Below, one piece after another: positions 44,431 to 54,482 of a stretch of DNA of 59,279 bases. Each line of letters begins with the position of its first letter. Positions within the stretch are counted from its first letter, which is position 1. The stretch covers positions 1 to 59,279 of the forward strand of contig JAPOVX010000357.1 in assembly GCA_026707935.1 (NCBI GenBank), written 5' to 3'. The translations under genes and the position numbers were made by a program. This DNA comes from Paracoccaceae bacterium (lineage in GTDB: Bacteria > Pseudomonadota > Alphaproteobacteria > Rhodobacterales > Rhodobacteraceae). The notes under the pieces were generated by a model, which was not told the DNA's origin, ran no database searches, and was given only the letters and a program-made list of their open reading frames with translations.

Positions 44431-45384
44431 ATGCAAAGCATCAGGACCGCTATCGCCGCGGCGGCAATATCGGCGCTCGGCGCCAGCGCCGCACAGGCCG
44501 CAGACCTCGTGATCGGGGTCCCTAACTGGCCGTCCGTCAACGCGACCGCCCATGTGCTCAAGGTCATCATCGAGGACAATTACGGACTCGATGTCGAACT
44601 GCAGAACGGCACCAACCCCATCGTCTTCGAGGCCATGGATTCGGGGAGCATGCATGTTCATCCCGAAGTGTGGCTGCCGAACCAGGCGAACCTGCACGAC
44701 AAGTTCGTGAAGACAAGGGGCTCCGTCGTCATGAACCCGAATGGCGTCGCGTCATTCCAGGGGATGTGTGTCACGAAGTACACTGCCGACACGTATGGGG
44801 TGAGCAAGCTCTCCGACCTCACCAACCCCGACGTCGCCGAGCTCTTCGACACCGATGGCGATGGCTTGGGCGAAGTCTGGATCGGGGCCGCGGGCTGGGC
44901 CTCGACCAACGTCGAGAAGATCCGCGCGAAGAGCTACGGCTACGACGCGACCATGGAGCTCAAGGAAATGGACGAAACCTTGGCGATGGCCGAGGTGGAC
45001 AACGCCGTGGTGCAGGAGAAGCCTATCGTCTTCTTCTGCTATACGCCAAACCACATGTTCGCGCTGCACGAACTGGTCATCCTCGACGAGCCGAAATACG
45101 ACGCAGCGAAGTGGAACGTCATCCAGCCGACCGACGATCCGGACTGGCTGAACAAGTCCTCCGCTCCGGTGGCCTGGGATCTCGCGTACCTGCACATCCA
45201 CTACGCGGCCACTCTGGAGACGGACCAGCCCGAGGTGGCTTCGCTGCTCTCGAAGGTGAAGTTCGATACCGACATCGTCTCGGGGATGACTTACGCGCTC
45301 GTCGTCGAGAAGCAGGACCCCGCCGACTTCGCAAAGGCGTGGGTCGCCAACAATGCCGACATGGTCGAGCGCTGGCTGAGGTGA
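44431..45384 (+). CDS. proX: Glycine betaine ABC transporter, substrate-binding protein
   Basis: A 317-residue periplasmic OpuAC/ProX-type protein. Signal peptide 1-23 (ending AAQA), then VIGVPNWPSVNATAHVLKVI and DSGSMHVHPEVWLPNQ as in the family; aromatic residues in EVWIGAAGWAS and FFCYTPNHMF suit a quaternary-ammonium cage. ATG 44431 follows GAAGGAAG. First gene of a three-gene uptake operon for osmoprotectants; an upstream in-frame extension to 44221 belongs to non-coding DNA. Confidence 0.9.
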   Translation: MQSIRTAIAAAAISALGASAAQAADLVIGVPNWPSVNATAHVLKVIIEDNYGLDVELQNGTNPIVFEAMDSGSMHVHPEVWLPNQANLHDKFVKTRGSVVMNPNGVASFQGMCVTKYTADTYGVSKLSDLTNPDVAELFDTDGDGLGEVWIGAAGWASTNVEKIRAKSYGYDATMELKEMDETLAMAEVDNAVVQEKPIVFFCYTPNHMFALHELVILDEPKYDAAKWNVIQPTDDPDWLNKSSAPVAWDLAYLHIHYAATLETDQPEVASLLSKVKFDTDIVSGMTYALVVEKQDPADFAKAWVANNADMVERWLR

Positions 45385-45516
45385 CGGGCGCGGGAAGCCT
45401 GGCAACCAACTCAGACACAGACTGGGCGCCTTGCCGCCTTTCAGCCGCCCCTCCCCGAAAGACCGCGAGGTGAACGCGGTCCGGGAAGGGGCGGTTCCCA
45501 CGAAGAGGACACGACC

Positions 45517-46623
45517 ATGAACGAGCAGGAAGTCATTCGGCTGGACAATGTCTGGAAGATATTCGGCCACCGCGCGCCGGAGGCGATGCAGGCGGTCAAG
45601 GCCGAAGGCCTGACGAAACCCGAGGTGCTTGAGCGGTTCTCCTGCGTGGTCGGGATCGCCGAGTGCTCCTTCACCGTCGCCCGGGGCGAAATATTTTGCG
45701 TGATGGGGCTTTCGGGCTCGGGCAAATCGACGATGGTTCGTCATCTCAACCGCTTGATCGAACCCACAGCAGGGAGCATCAGCGTTCTCGGGCGCGACGT
45801 GATGGCGCTCCACGACAGCGAATTGCGCGAGCTTCGCGCACGGCACATCGGGATGGTTTTCCAGCACATGGCGCTGCTGCCGCACCGCACCGTGCGCGAC
45901 AATGTCGCCTTTCCGCTCCAGGTGCGCGGAGAGCCCAAGTCGAAGCGCTGGGAAGTCTCCCAGCATTGTCTCAGCCTCGTCAATCTCGATGGCTACGAGG
46001 ACCGGTTTCCGAGAGAGCTCTCCGGCGGCATGCAGCAGCGCGTCGGCCTTGCCCGCGCGCTCGCCTCGGACCCGGAAGTGCTGCTGATGGACGAGCCCTT
46101 TTCAGCACTCGATCCGCTGATACGTCGCCAGCTCCAGGACCAGTTCATGGCGCTCTCGGCCGAGCTTCGCAAGACCACCGTCTTCATCACCCACGATCTC
46201 GATGAGGCGATCCGCATAGGCAACCGCATCGCGATCATGAAGGACGGCGTGATCGTCCAGATCGGCACGCCGGAGGAGATCGTCACCAACCCCGTCGACG
46301 ACTACGTCAGGGACTTTGTCGAGGGGATCTCCAAGCTTAACCTGGTCTACGCCCACTCCATCATGGAGGACCTGGCGTCGTACGGGGAGGGTAACGGTTC
46401 CGACCTCTCGCAGTCGCCGCGCGTGCGGCACGACAAGGATCTCAATCACCTGATCGACATCTCCACGACGACCGAGCATCCCATTGTCGTCCAGGACGAC
46501 GATGGCAGGGATGTCGGCGTCATCACCAAGAGCCGGCTGCTCAAGGGCATTCGGGGGGGGCGAATAGATGGCAACAACCGGATTGGAGGCGGAACCGAAA
46601 AAGCTCGCGAGTTCGGTGGGTGA
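45517..46623 (+). CDS. proV: Glycine betaine ABC transporter, ATP-binding protein
   Basis: A 368-residue ATPase that drives import. Walker A GLSGSGKST (64-72), Q-loop VFQHMALL, signature LSGGMQQRVGLARA (168-181), Walker B LLMDEPFSALDP (189-200). The C-terminal 80 residues (HPIVVQDDDGRDVGVITKS) are a CBS-like regulatory segment as in OpuAA/ProV. It overlaps the permease gene by 56 bases. Confidence 0.93.
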   Translation: MNEQEVIRLDNVWKIFGHRAPEAMQAVKAEGLTKPEVLERFSCVVGIAECSFTVARGEIFCVMGLSGSGKSTMVRHLNRLIEPTAGSISVLGRDVMALHDSELRELRARHIGMVFQHMALLPHRTVRDNVAFPLQVRGEPKSKRWEVSQHCLSLVNLDGYEDRFPRELSGGMQQRVGLARALASDPEVLLMDEPFSALDPLIRRQLQDQFMALSAELRKTTVFITHDLDEAIRIGNRIAIMKDGVIVQIGTPEEIVTNPVDDYVRDFVEGISKLNLVYAHSIMEDLASYGEGNGSDLSQSPRVRHDKDLNHLIDISTTTEHPIVVQDDDGRDVGVITKSRLLKGIRGGRIDGNNRIGGGTEKAREFGG

Positions 46624-48097
46624 GTTCGTCGGCGCGAACGCAACCTACTACACGCGTGAATTCGACAGGATCCAGTCGGCGACGAAGTTTCTCTGGACCT
46701 GGAATACGATGGCCGCCTTGGTCGGCCCGCTATGGGGACCGGCGCGGGGGCTGTGGGGATACTTCTGGACCTTCATCGTGCTGGAGCTGCTCGCGCTGGT
46801 GCAGATCGGCAGGGGGCTGTGGGGGGATCTCGGGGCCGAAAAGATGGCCCGCGCAGAGAACCTCATCGAACGCTCCGATGATCTCTACGCCAAAGGCCAA
46901 GCGGCACTTGAGAACAGGGAGGCCGACGCGCAGGGCCTCATCACCACGGCGGGCAATCTCAAGCGCGCTGCGGCGCGGTTGGTGGAACAGGCGGAGCTCG
47001 CGGCGGCACAGGCGACGGAGCTTCTCGTCATCGGGCTCGTCCTGTTTGCCGCGTTGCGCATCGTTCAGGGCTTCTACGCCAATCTCGCCTACGAGAAGCG
47101 CTACCTCCAATGGCGCGGCGACCCCCTTGTGGCGTCCGGCCTCAACTGGCAGGTCGCCGCGTTCGGTGCGCTCCTCTGGCTCGCGATCGTGCCGCTCACG
47201 CTCTACCGGTTCACGGTGTCGAAACCCCACGAACTGATCACGAAGTTCCCGATGGACAAGCAGGTTTTCACGCCGCTGGCGAACGAGATGGAGAGCTGGT
47301 TCGATTGGCTCGCAACACACGGTGCCGGCGTATTCGACGGCATCACCCACTCAATCCGCACAGTCCTCGACGGATTGGAGGTCGTTCTCGTCGAGACCCC
47401 GTGGCCAGTTGTCATGCTGGTCATCGTGGTGACCGCGTGGCGCTTGGCCGGTCCACGAATCGCAATCTTCACTGCCGCCTCGCTCGCCTACCTTGCGGTT
47501 CTCGGGTTGTGGGAAGTGAGCATGGCAACGGTCGCGTTGCTCGGGGCCGCCGCCGTCATCTGCTTCATCTTTGGCATCCCGCTCGGGATCTGGTTTGGCA
47601 AGAACGAACGAGCATATTCCATCTCGCTACCCGTGCTCGACTTCATGCAGACGATGCCCGCGTTCGTCTACCTCATCCCGATCATTGCCTTTTTCGGCAC
47701 CGGAAAGCCGCCAGGGGTGCTGGCGACGGTGGTGTTCGGCATGCCGCCGGTCATCAGGCTCACCGCGCTTGGCATGCGCCAGGTGCCCGAGGGGACCAAG
47801 GAGGCCGCGCTCGCCTTCGGCTGCACACGAAGCATGCTGCTGCGCCAGGTCGAAATCCCGCTCGCGATGCCCTCGATCATGACCGGCGTCAATCAGACGA
47901 TTCTGATGTGCCTGTCCATGGTGGTCATCGCTTCACTGATCGGGGCAGGCGGGCTCGGAAAGAACGTGCTGGAGGCCCTTCAGTACGCGGCGAAGGGACA
48001 GGGCATTCTGGCGGGGCTCGCGATCCTGTTCTGCGCCATGGTGATCGACCGGGTGATCCAGGGTCACTACAAGCGTACCGCTGGCGGCGTGGCGTGA
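46568..48097 (+). CDS. proW: Glycine betaine ABC transporter, permease
   Basis: A 509-residue permease. The C-terminal half is a classical BPD-transporter domain (LDFMQTMPAFVYLIPIIAFF, EAA loop EAALAFGCTRSMLLRQVEIP, LIGAGGLGKNVL). The N-terminal 250 residues add two or three membrane helices and a cytoplasmic coiled coil (NLIERSDDLYAKGQAALENR), longer than in enterobacterial ProW. ATG 46568 lies inside the end of proV. Confidence 0.9.
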   Translation: MATTGLEAEPKKLASSVGEFVGANATYYTREFDRIQSATKFLWTWNTMAALVGPLWGPARGLWGYFWTFIVLELLALVQIGRGLWGDLGAEKMARAENLIERSDDLYAKGQAALENREADAQGLITTAGNLKRAAARLVEQAELAAAQATELLVIGLVLFAALRIVQGFYANLAYEKRYLQWRGDPLVASGLNWQVAAFGALLWLAIVPLTLYRFTVSKPHELITKFPMDKQVFTPLANEMESWFDWLATHGAGVFDGITHSIRTVLDGLEVVLVETPWPVVMLVIVVTAWRLAGPRIAIFTAASLAYLAVLGLWEVSMATVALLGAAAVICFIFGIPLGIWFGKNERAYSISLPVLDFMQTMPAFVYLIPIIAFFGTGKPPGVLATVVFGMPPVIRLTALGMRQVPEGTKEAALAFGCTRSMLLRQVEIPLAMPSIMTGVNQTILMCLSMVVIASLIGAGGLGKNVLEALQYAAKGQGILAGLAILFCAMVIDRVIQGHYKRTAGGVA

Positions 48098-48161
48098 TGC
48101 GCGGGGAGCGCGAACCGGATCGTCCCATACGGGACGAAGCGACACTTGGGGAAGGCTGCTG

Positions 48162-48606
48162 ATGCTCAGGTCGATACTCGTTGCGACCGACGCATCGTCG
48201 GCCGCCAATCGCGCACTCGCGCTTGCCATCGAGATCGCCGTCAAACACGAGGCGAGGCTCGATATCGTCTACGTGGTTCGCGACCTTTGACTCCCGGAAA
48301 AGCTGCGCAGAATGGCGGAGGTGGAGAACATGGCCGGGTGCCCGGGGCGATGTCCTGATGTTCGTCGCTGAGCAAATCCTGGGCGCCGCCCGCGAGCGCG
48401 CAAAGACGGGCGGCGTCGCCGAGGTCCGAACGCATGTCAGCAAAGGCGATCCAGCGGGCGCCATCATTGCCCAGGCGAAGCGGCGCAGGAGTGATCTCAT
48501 CGTGCTCGGAACCCGGGGGCTGAGCAAGACGAAGGGGATGCTGCTGGGATCGGTATCGGGAAAGGTCGCGAACCTGTGCGGGATGAACTGCCTGATTATC
48601 CGTTAG
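48162..48606 (+). pseudogene. Universal stress protein, frameshifted
   Basis: From ATG 48162 the frame reads MLRSILVATDASSAANRALA and LDIVYVVRDL, then stops at TGA. Another frame supplies EQILGAARERAKTGG, GDPAGAIIAQAKRRRSDLIV and LGTRGLSKTKGMLLGSVS up to 48606, the nucleotide-binding second half of UspA. One stop plus one shift separate the halves. It lies 64 bases after proW and was probably the fourth gene of that operon. Confidence 0.8.
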
Positions 48607-48730
48607 GTGTAGTAACCTGCATTCATAATCGCTTCGGCTTGCAATCTCTGCATTTGCTGCACAAGAACCAATAAATTCACCTTGCAAAAGGAACGGTAAC
48701 AAAGACATGGCACCAGATAAAGGGGATCAA

Positions 48731-48960
48731 GATGACAAACTGGGACACATGTTCTGCCGTTGAGCGGACTCCGGGAAAAGTCAGCGGTGCCCGGGTGTTT
48801 GCCGGTACGCGGATTCCAGTATCCGCACTGTATGAAAAAACCTTGCCAACGGAGCCGCCATCAAGGAGTTCGTCGATCAGCCGCCGGTCGGCATGCGAAT
48901 CTTATTGATTTCTGGATTTCCGGGTGTAGACAAGCGGCCTTGTCAGGGATCGTGGCAAAC
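48731..48960 (+). pseudogene. DUF433 (antitoxin-like) gene, frameshifted
   Basis: From ATG 48731 the frame reads VERTPGKVSGARVFAGTRIP and VSALYE, the opening of DUF433. A surplus in the A run at 48835-48841 shifts the frame; the other frame continues NLANGAAIKEFVD and, after unrelated residues, SGFPGVDKR. DUF433 proteins are often antitoxin partners; no toxin gene is intact here. Confidence 0.6.
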
Positions 48961-49128
48961 CGCCTTTTTTTGCTGGTGGGTTTGCAGTTGCCGTAAATCG
49001 AGGGATCAGGTGAACGCCATGGACGAGCGATTGTGCCGAGTTGAGACGTTCTCCATGATCGGAAGCCGGATCCTGTCCGACCCGATCCCGGTTCGTGCCG
49101 CTATGCCGCTCGAAAACCCTTTACAAAT

Positions 49129-49148
49129 GGTGGGGAGTCCCCCCCACC
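49129..49148. other. GC-rich hairpin upstream of the HdeD-like gene
   Basis: GGTGGGG-AGTCCC-CCCCACC can form a 7-bp stem. It lies about 70 bases before ATG 49220 and has no T run, so a rho-independent terminator is doubtful. No other feature seen in 48961-49219. Confidence 0.3.
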
Positions 49149-49219
49149 GTGGGGCTCCCGCGATCCCGGTAAGCTCAGCATCCGCCTGACCGGCCGTTAA
49201 CAGTCGATAGGAGAAAGCA

Positions 49220-49807
49220 ATGTCAGCTGCAAAAATCAACAAAACTGAACAAATGGAAGTTGAAGCGTTAGCCTTGCTCTGGTGGATGCCATTGACTCGG
49301 GGCGTGTTGCTGGTTCTCTTTGGCATTCTCATGTTTATGCAACCAGCGGCTACCCTCCTGAATTTGCTGTGGTTCATGGGCATATACTGGATTGTGGACG
49401 GAATTTTCAACCTGTTTGAAGGCGTACGCGGTCACGCCGAAAAATCGCGTATCCAGCTATTTGTCATTGGGATTGTCAGCATTTTTGCTGGGATTTTCAT
49501 TCTCGGAAATCCGCTCGTTGCTGGGCTGGTCAGTGGCGTATTTCTGGCCTACCTCATTGGCATCACAATTATCATCAGCGGGGTCATGACAATCTTTGCC
49601 CGGCGTGACAAAGACAAGGCAAGACAGTGGAGGTTGTCGGGGCTGATCATGGGCATCCTTTATGTTCTCTTTGGTCTCTTGGTCATCACCCACCCGGTGT
49701 CAACTATGGCCACGTTGATCTGGGTCTTTTCCATCTGGGCGATTGTAGCTGGCGCTATTGCCATCATCACGGCTTTTCAGCTTCGTGGCTTGGCCACATC
49801 GAAATAG
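49220..49807 (+). CDS. HdeD/DUF308-family membrane protein
   Basis: A 195-residue inner-membrane protein with six hydrophobic helices in three pairs, the HdeD fold (GVLLVLFGILMFMQPAATL, IVSIFAGIFILGNPLVAGL, LIMGILYVLFGLLVITHP). HdeD contributes to acid resistance at high density in E. coli; elsewhere the role is unclear. AGGAG 6 bases before ATG 49220. It is followed at 49880-49944 by an Asp-rich coding-like stretch without a convincing start. Confidence 0.85.
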   Translation: MSAAKINKTEQMEVEALALLWWMPLTRGVLLVLFGILMFMQPAATLLNLLWFMGIYWIVDGIFNLFEGVRGHAEKSRIQLFVIGIVSIFAGIFILGNPLVAGLVSGVFLAYLIGITIIISGVMTIFARRDKDKARQWRLSGLIMGILYVLFGLLVITHPVSTMATLIWVFSIWAIVAGAIAIITAFQLRGLATSK

Positions 49808-49997
49808 ATGTGCACCCAACTGATCTGGCCCCCATAGGTACAGATTACCGCCACGTTCCGGTGTGCGGACGGGAGGGCCCCAGTTTTGACGATGACGACG
49901 ACGATGATCTTGAAGATGACGATGATAACGGTGATGACAGTTAAAGGCCTCTACGCATGAATGGAACGGTGAGGGGTCATAAGGTCTTGCAAATCAT

Positions 49998-52784
49998 CTA
50001 CTCGTAACTAGGCTGACGCAGGGGTCGGAGTTTGCCGGTTGCTACGGTTTCCGGCAGCCCGAACGTATGTCTGCCAAGGAAGTTGATGTGCTGGTGAGCG
50101 AGGGGCGAAATTCTGCCAACATCGGTGATACTGATGTTCCGACCTTCCTTGCCGACCTGGTCGATCACTGCTTGCATGTAGAGGCTGTTCCAGTAGGCGA
50201 TTGCGTTGAGAGTGAAGCCGAGTGCGCCGAGTTGTTCTTCCTGCCCCTGACGGTAGGGCTTTCTGATTTCGCCGCGGTCGCCATGACACACCCGCCGTGC
50301 CAATCGGTGCCGAAGCTCCTGGCGATTGAGCTGGACGAGGATGCGCCGCCGTTTTTCCTCATCGTCGATGTAGTTCAGGATGTGCAGGGATTTCACGATC
50401 CTGCCCAGTTCTCTCAGGGCCTTGGCAAGCGCAGTTGTGCGCTCACCGATGTAAAGCGTGCGCATGACTGCGCCTGCGTGTATATGGCCGAGCTTGAGCG
50501 ATCCCGCGAGACGCAACAGGTCGTCCCAGTTTTCGACGATCGGCTTGGCGTTGATTCTGTTTCGCGCGAGCGGGTTGACGGGGCCGTAATGCGCATCGCG
50601 GTCAATACGCCAGAGCCGCGCTCCTCCAAGGTCTGCGAGGCGTGGGCTGAACTGATAACCCAGCAGCCAGAAGATCCCGAAGACGATGTCGGAATAGGCG
50701 GCAGTGTCTGTCATGACTTCGACGGGCTCGAGGTTCGTTTCCTGGTCGAGCAGCAGGGCAAGAATGAAGAGGCTGTCCCGAAGAGTTCCCGGAACGACAA
50801 GAGCATTCAGCCCGGTAAACTGGTTGGACATCAGATTGTAGAGCGTGATGCCGCGCCCGGTCGAAAAGTACTTCGGGTTCGGACCCGCATGAATGACCGT
50901 GGATGGTGCGGAAAAGCGTACGCCATCAGCGGAGGCGACATCCCCGGCTCCCCAATGCCGGACAATCGGCAACGCGCTGTGTGCGGCAACGATGCGGGCA
51001 TTGGCCGCTGTCATCGTTTCTGCCCGAATGAAATTCTGGCTGACCCAGGAAAGGCGGTCTCGTCGAAGTGCTTCAAGGCCGGAGCGTACAACCGGTTCGA
51101 AGCCGATGTTGCAGGCCTCGGCGAGGAGCACTGCACAAAGGCTGGTCCGGAAACCGCCGACGCGGGCATGGCGTTCCGTCACATGGGTGAAGTCCTGCGC
51201 GAAACCGGTACGGTTTTCGACCTCCATCAGAACATCCGAGAGATCGACCTTCGGCAGCCGGGCGTTCATGGCCGATTTCAGGCCCAACAGGCTGGGCGGC
51301 CGATCAAGGCGATCAAGCGGGGTTACGACGAGTTCCGCCCTCCCGTTCCTGATTTCAATCCGCGCGTCGGGATTTGTGTCGAAGTTCCGCGCAGTCCTGC
51401 GATATGCTTGGTCAAGCTGGGTCGCGAGAGCGGCAATCTCTGTCTCACCGTCCGGAAAACGCTCAAGCGTGCGACATACGGTCGGCTTCGCGGTACGCCA
51501 TTCCTTGCCGGCAAGCAGTCCCTGCCGTGGATCACCGAAGCGAATTCCATCCGGGACAAATATATCCCGCGTCTTGATCCCGCTGCGCCAGGCCTCGAGA
51601 ACCGCAAAGACGTAGGCCTTGTTGTCAGTGACGTGCCCCTGGGTGTCGAGCGCATATTTTCGCCAGGCACTGTTCAGCCCGCCGACAGGTGCGTCATGCA
51701 TGTCAGCCTTTCCCCAGGTTTCGATGCCGGAAAGATAGTCGAGCGCTTCTTTCACCGGGCGGCCCTTCGGAGACGCGCCAAACTCGACCCGTGCGAGAAG
51801 ATTGCGGAAAAGAACCTGGGTCGTTCGCCATTTCCGGAGCAATTCTTCGTGGGTCCTGTCGTCTGGAGGCTGTGCCAGAACGTCGATACGCTCGATGGCA
51901 TCCGCGATGATCACACGGTCAAGTTCGTCGTAGAGTGCTTCGCGCCAGGCACGGAACGTCAGTTCCCGTTCTTCGCCATCATCAGCCATGACATGCCTTG
52001 CCAGGTCGCGGAGCACCAGCGCGGCGGCATCGAGGTCGCCCAGGTCGCGCAGTCTCTTGCGTTGGCGGGCTGCCTTCGCCGTCCGGAAAATATCGGCCGC
52101 AAGCGCGTCGAAGAGTTCAACGGCATCATCGAGCGCCGCCGCATCAAGCACATGGAACAGGGCGGCGACAATCGCCGTGCGTCGAGGCTCGCTTGCCGCC
52201 GCGATGGCCGATGGCCGCATGGTCCGTGCGATCCTGGCCAAGCGCATGACAAGCGCATTCGAGACAAGTCCGGGTTCCGCAGGTGCCAGTCCATAGGCAC
52301 GGATATCGTCGATACGGCGAAAGTGACGGAGAAGTTCCGAATTCATGCGCTTCGTTGGCGGCTTCCGCAATTCGTCAAGCGTCTGCAAGGAACTGGCTGT
52401 GCCATCGAGAAGCAAGTCTATCTTCAGGCGCTGCTCATCCGACAATGCGTTGAGGAGATTTTGCCAGAGACGTCGGTGCGCACGGTCGCGGACCCGGGCA
52501 ACAAGGCGCTCGATCGTGGTGATCCCCGGCAGAAGGATCTTGTGGGACAGCATCCACGCTGTCGCCCGGTCGACGAGAAGGCTGGGGCGATCATCTCCCG
52601 ATCGGCACAAGGTGTAGAGCCATCTGATCAGGCGAAATCGGGCACCCGCATCATCGGTGATTTCGCGAAACCCGTAGACCTCGCGGATCATAGCGGCATG
52701 ACGCTTTTTCGGCCTTCCCGCGCCGTTAGCCTGAAGAGATGGCAGGTCGGTCAGGCCAAGCTGGGCAGCGACCATCCTGACCAC
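49998..52784 (-). CDS. tnpA: Tn3-family transposase, 5'-truncated
   Basis: A 928-residue DDE transposase with Tn3-family C-terminal features (VMTDTAAYSDIVFGIFWLLG, RIDRDAHYGPVNPLARNRIN, RTLYIGERTTALAKALRELG, LGALGFTLNAIAYWNSLYMQ). The frame extends upstream to 52865 with family sequence (LGFALQLGTARFLGVLPTEF by position) but no start codon before a TAG, so about 45 N-terminal residues are missing and the GTG at 52784 is only a fallback. It abuts an IS66 fragment, and no resolvase accompanies it. Confidence 0.85.
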   Translation of the reverse strand: MVRMVAAQLGLTDLPSLQANGAGRPKKRHAAMIREVYGFREITDDAGARFRLIRWLYTLCRSGDDRPSLLVDRATAWMLSHKILLPGITTIERLVARVRDRAHRRLWQNLLNALSDEQRLKIDLLLDGTASSLQTLDELRKPPTKRMNSELLRHFRRIDDIRAYGLAPAEPGLVSNALVMRLARIARTMRPSAIAAASEPRRTAIVAALFHVLDAAALDDAVELFDALAADIFRTAKAARQRKRLRDLGDLDAAALVLRDLARHVMADDGEERELTFRAWREALYDELDRVIIADAIERIDVLAQPPDDRTHEELLRKWRTTQVLFRNLLARVEFGASPKGRPVKEALDYLSGIETWGKADMHDAPVGGLNSAWRKYALDTQGHVTDNKAYVFAVLEAWRSGIKTRDIFVPDGIRFGDPRQGLLAGKEWRTAKPTVCRTLERFPDGETEIAALATQLDQAYRRTARNFDTNPDARIEIRNGRAELVVTPLDRLDRPPSLLGLKSAMNARLPKVDLSDVLMEVENRTGFAQDFTHVTERHARVGGFRTSLCAVLLAEACNIGFEPVVRSGLEALRRDRLSWVSQNFIRAETMTAANARIVAAHSALPIVRHWGAGDVASADGVRFSAPSTVIHAGPNPKYFSTGRGITLYNLMSNQFTGLNALVVPGTLRDSLFILALLLDQETNLEPVEVMTDTAAYSDIVFGIFWLLGYQFSPRLADLGGARLWRIDRDAHYGPVNPLARNRINAKPIVENWDDLLRLAGSLKLGHIHAGAVMRTLYIGERTTALAKALRELGRIVKSLHILNYIDDEEKRRRILVQLNRQELRHRLARRVCHGDRGEIRKPYRQGQEEQLGALGFTLNAIAYWNSLYMQAVIDQVGKEGRNISITDVGRISPLAHQHINFLGRHTFGLPETVATGKLRPLRQPSYE

Positions 52785-52903
52785 AGCATCGGGAATGGTT
52801 CCGAATTCTGTCGGAAGAACGCCCAGAAAACGGGCTGTTCCAAGCTGAAGGGCAAATCCCAGTAACTACTCACCCGTTCACGATTGAGGTCGGGGTTCTG
52901 AGT

Positions 52904-53580
52904 TTACCTGACCATTTCGGCGGCCCGTCCTGCAAGTGCGATTTGGATGGCGACGAGTGGATTGTAACCCATTGCGGCCATTGATTGCAGGTAGCTTGAG
53001 ATTCGGCACCAGCACTCTGCATAGATGCGGGTTCGGAAGCATCCGGAGACCTTCATCTTGACCTTTGCCATCCTGAGGCCCCTTTCTCCCGCATTGTTCG
53101 TGAAGCTGACATCGGGGTCGTGCATGAAGCGCAGCACGGCGTCTTCGTGTTTCTCGAGCCGCTCGTGCAGGTTGTGGGCATCGGACTTTGCGTGCGTCCG
53201 CGCTGGCCTTTCTTGCGTTTGGGGATTTCGGGCAGTTCCCCGGCTCCCCGTGTGAGGATGGTTCGGTATCGCTTGCGGATGGCGAGGTATTCGGCTTCGT
53301 CCAGGGTCCTGGTTTCGCTTGTGTTGACCCTGTGGCAGGCCTCACACAGCAGTTTCTTCATCAGGCGTGCCCAGCGGTAACTGTTGGACTCGAACACGAA
53401 AGCCAGTTCACGCAGTAAATGAGCGCCACAGAGGCCGTGCCTGCATTTGTCGTAGGCGAAGTATGACGCCCAGCAGTCGTGGATCAGTGTGCCGGTGAAG
53501 CGGGGAATGATGCCGATGTCATCGGCCGGGTAGGCGGGGTCGTTACCGAGCCCCGCCCCCCAGTCGCGGTAGGAATGCGC
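52904..53580 (-). pseudogene. IS66-family transposase fragment, frameshifted
   Basis: One frame reads IIPRFTGTLIHDCWASYFAY, GLCGAHLLRELAFVFESNSY and GAGELPEIPKRKKGQRGR. After a shift near 53190 the other frame gives VLRFMHDPDVSFTNNAGERG, MAKVKMKVSGCFRT and SYLQSMAAMGYNPL. These are the C-terminal catalytic parts of an IS66 transposase. The N-terminal half is missing where the group II intron 3' end joins at about 53581. Confidence 0.8.
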
Positions 53581-53634
53581 ATTACTGTGCACCCCCCGCA
53601 CAGATCCGGACAAGGACGCTAATCCATCCGGCTC

Positions 53635-54477
53635 CTACCTCGGGTGCTTGACGGCGAACCGCCGGTCGGGCCACGGGTGGCGGATCGAGGCGCGCGGCCA
53701 GAGTATCTCGGTCATGCGCTCCATCCTCTTCCAGTCGAACCGGTGTCGCTGGGACCGTCGGCGCAGCGCTTTCATCCACAGGCGTTGCAGCCTGCGACGG
53801 AACACGCGCGTGAACCGGGATGACCCTGGGACGGCGAAGTAGTTGAGCCAGCCATTGTAGACCTGCCCGAGCCATCCTCCAACTTCCCAGATGTCGTGGT
53901 GCCAGCGATTGCGGAGCATCTCGTCGATGCGCGCCAGGGATCGATTCATCCGTTTCGCGATCGGTTTGCGACCGAGCCGGAATCGGCCTTTCCGGGTTGT
54001 CGTGCAGTAATGCGTGAACCCGAGGAAGTCGAAGGTTTCCGGCTTGCCCGCCCCGCGTCTTCGACGGTTTGCCTCGGCAAAGCGTCCGAATTCGACGAGG
54101 CGGGTCTTGTCCGGGTGCAGGGTAAGGCCAAACCGGGCCAGCCTGTCCCGAAGGTCGCGAAGACATCTCTCCGCATCCCGCTTGTGTTGGAACCCGACCA
54201 CGAAGTCATCCGCATAGCGGATGATAATCGCTTGACCCTCCGGAACTTTCGGGCGCCATGCCTTCTGGAACCACATATCGAGAACGTGGTGCAAGAACAC
54301 GTTTGCGAGGGTTGGCGAGACTATCGCCCCCTGTGGCGTGCCCAGACCCGTATCGGTCCATGATCCATCGTCCATGACGCCGGCGTTCAGCCATTTCCGG
54401 ATCAGGCGAGTGACCCGCCTGTCCCCGATGCGGTGCTCAAGGAACGTAATCATCCAATCCCGAGGAATCGTGTCGAA
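53635..54477 (-). pseudogene. ltrA: Group II intron reverse transcriptase/maturase, C-terminal part
   Basis: The separated C-terminal portion: FDTIPRDW at the break, GTPQGAIVSPTLANVFL, the RT catalytic box IIRYADDFVVGF, then KTRLVEFGRFA and FDFLGFTHY, and a maturase/GIIM domain (GWLGQVYNGWLNYFAVPGSS). No start of its own except a weak internal ATG (54453). Joined with 57167-57810 it gives one continuous reading frame. Confidence 0.85.
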
Positions 54478-54482
54478 AGACC

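Noticed and set aside
50067..52865. Plus-strand open frame of 932 codons opposite the Tn3 transposase
   Set aside because: The minus strand carries clear Tn3 TnpA motifs; the antisense frame has none.
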